The notes under the pieces were generated by a model. The model saw only the letters and a program-made list of their open reading frames with translations, did no database searches and had not been told where the DNA came from. DNA of 24,596 nucleotides from UBA11386 sp035286785 (GTDB lineage: Bacteria; Planctomycetota; Planctomycetia; Pirellulales; Thermoguttaceae), in contig DATECS010000050.1 in the NCBI GenBank assembly GCA_035286785.1, positions 1 to 24,596 of the forward strand, given 5' to 3'. This document shows positions 23,439 to 24,596 of the stretch, one piece after another. Every line of letters starts with the position of its first letter. Position 1 is the stretch's first letter. Both the position numbers and the translations under genes were made by a program.

Positions 23439-24533
23439 ATGGAAAAGCGTATTTTTGACTTCTCGCCCGGTCCCGCCGTCCTGCCCGTCTCCGCTCTCGA
23501 AGAGGCCCAACGCAACCTCGTGACGATGCCCGGGGCGGGAATCTCGATCCTGGAGATGAGCCACCGCTCGCCGACGTTCACGGCGATTATCGAGAAGGCC
23601 GAAGCCAATTTGCGCAAACTGCTCAACATCCCCCAGGGCTATCACGTCCTCTTCTTGCAGGGGGGCTCCCATCTCCAGTTCGCTATGATCCCGATGAATC
23701 TGTTGCACGGCAGCGGCAAGGCGGCCGACTACATCGTGACCGGCTCGTGGAGCAAAAAGGCTTTGCCCGAGGCGAAGAAACAGGGCGAGGCCCACGTGGC
23801 CTGGGACGGCAAGCCGACGAATTTCAACCGCGTTCCCAAGGATTCCGAGTTGAAGCTGAACCCCGACGCGGCCTATGCCTATCTCACGTCGAACGAGACG
23901 ATCGAAGGCGTCCAGTTCCACGCCGAGCCCAACGTGGGCAACGTCCCTCTGATGTGCGACGCTTCGTCTGATTTCCTGCACCGGCCGCTGCCGATCGACA
24001 AGTACGGCCTCATCTACGCTTGTGCCCAAAAGAACCTCGGGCCCGCCGGCGTGACGGTGGTGGTGGTCCGCGACGACCTCGTCCAGAAGTCGCCGGCCGA
24101 TCTGCCGGAGATGCTCAGCTACAAGGTCATGGCCGACAACAAGTCGCTCTACAACACCGCGCCGACGTTCGCCATTTACATGGTGCAGCTCGTGACCGAC
24201 TGGCTGTTGGACGAGATGGGCGGGCTCGACAAGGTCCATGCCCTGAACAAGAAAAAGGCCAAGCTGCTTTACGACGTGATCGACGAGAGCCAGGGCTTCT
24301 ACGACGGCCACGCGGAACCGGCCAGCCGTTCGCTGATGAACGTCACGTTCCGGCTGCCGAATCCCGATTTGGAAAAGAAGTTCGTCGACGGCGCGGCGCA
24401 GCGCGACCTCCACTCGCTCAAGGGCCACCGCTCCGTCGGCGGCTTCCGCGCCTCGATTTACAACGCCATGCCCATCGAAGGCGTCGAACGCCTCGCCGAT
24501 TTCATGCGGGAGTTCCGTAAGCAGAATCGGTGA
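23439..24533 (+). CDS. serC: Phosphoserine aminotransferase (SerC)
   Basis: SerC transaminates 3-phosphohydroxypyruvate with glutamate to make phosphoserine, the second step of serine synthesis; it may also serve pyridoxal phosphate synthesis. The 364-residue protein has the usual length. It begins with FDFSPGPAVLP, has LEMSHRSPTF (38-47) and the substrate-site LQGGSHLQF (73-81). SNETIEGVQF (151-160) is conserved. The PLP lysine is Lys198 in YACAQKNLGPAG. The C-terminal block KGHRSVGGFRASIYNAMP is complete. GAGGAA lies about nine bases upstream of the ATG at 23439. It is preceded by a large repeat and a weak promoter, so it probably forms its own transcript. Confidence 0.97.
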   Translation: MEKRIFDFSPGPAVLPVSALEEAQRNLVTMPGAGISILEMSHRSPTFTAIIEKAEANLRKLLNIPQGYHVLFLQGGSHLQFAMIPMNLLHGSGKAADYIVTGSWSKKALPEAKKQGEAHVAWDGKPTNFNRVPKDSELKLNPDAAYAYLTSNETIEGVQFHAEPNVGNVPLMCDASSDFLHRPLPIDKYGLIYACAQKNLGPAGVTVVVVRDDLVQKSPADLPEMLSYKVMADNKSLYNTAPTFAIYMVQLVTDWLLDEMGGLDKVHALNKKKAKLLYDVIDESQGFYDGHAEPASRSLMNVTFRLPNPDLEKKFVDGAAQRDLHSLKGHRSVGGFRASIYNAMPIEGVERLADFMREFRKQNR

Positions 24534-24549
24534 TTCCGCTGAACCCCCG

Positions 24550-24594
24550 CTACTTGTACTGGCTCGCGAAAAACTCCTGGCTCCGCCGCGGGTC
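24550..24594 (-). CDS. Possible C-terminal end of a minus-strand gene cut by the window edge
   Basis: The minus strand at the edge reads DPRRSQEFFASQYK followed by TAG at 24552-24550, which looks like a natural protein end and converges on serC with 16 bp between the stops. Only 14 residues are visible, so no family can be assigned and the frame could be accidental. Confidence 0.3.
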   Translation of the reverse strand, partial: DPRRSQEFFASQYK

Positions 24595-24596
24595 CG

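Overview
The window is about 24.6 kb of visibly G+C-rich bacterial chromosome. It most likely comes from a planctomycete, possibly Pirellulales-like; this is inferred from gene content, not from a marker gene. The supporting signs are a DUF1559 prepilin-like gene plus the decayed tail of a second one, a dksA-lspA pair, an orphan enhancer-binding protein, and intergenic DNA filled with several families of short inverted-repeat elements of a kind I associate with that phylum. No tRNA, rRNA, CRISPR array, transposase, integrase or phage gene was seen.

Layout, left to right. 1-2.4 kb: argJ (arginine biosynthesis) and a two-helix TrkA/RCK potassium-channel-like gene, both on +. 2.5-7.3 kb: an RND efflux pair on the minus strand (membrane-fusion lipoprotein, then HAE1-type pump). 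7.7-9.2 kb: a membrane protein built from five repeated TM-helix units of the mechanosensitive-channel superfamily. 9.3-13.4 kb, minus strand: a sigma-54 enhancer-binding protein, a DUF1559 gene interrupted by an in-frame TGA, and a dksA-lspA operon with a near-consensus promoter. 14.0-17.3 kb, plus strand: threonine synthase, dapB, a GYD-domain protein and a GlsB/YeaQ-type membrane protein. 17.5-20.1 kb: a HAD hydrolase (minus), then divergent ilvD. 20.1-24.6 kb: a DUF1559 gene remnant, a chemoreceptor with a cysteine-rich PAS domain, serC, and the possible tail of a minus-strand gene at the edge.

Functionally, five genes are amino-acid anabolism (argJ, thrC, dapB, ilvD, serC). They are scattered and do not form one operon. 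The rest serve envelope, stress and sensing roles (efflux, ion channels, lipoprotein processing, DksA, chemoreceptor).

Two things stand out. First, the DUF1559 gene keeps its reading frame for 75 codons beyond a TGA and keeps the family's C-terminal signature. A perfect 7-bp hairpin with a UGU loop follows the TGA at a distance compatible with a bacterial SECIS element. UGA recoding and recent nonsense mutation are the competing explanations. Second, at least seven kinds of palindromic element occupy the gaps. All four convergent gene ends with enough sequence to judge carry one, from different families, which suggests these elements serve as or were recruited as transcription ends.
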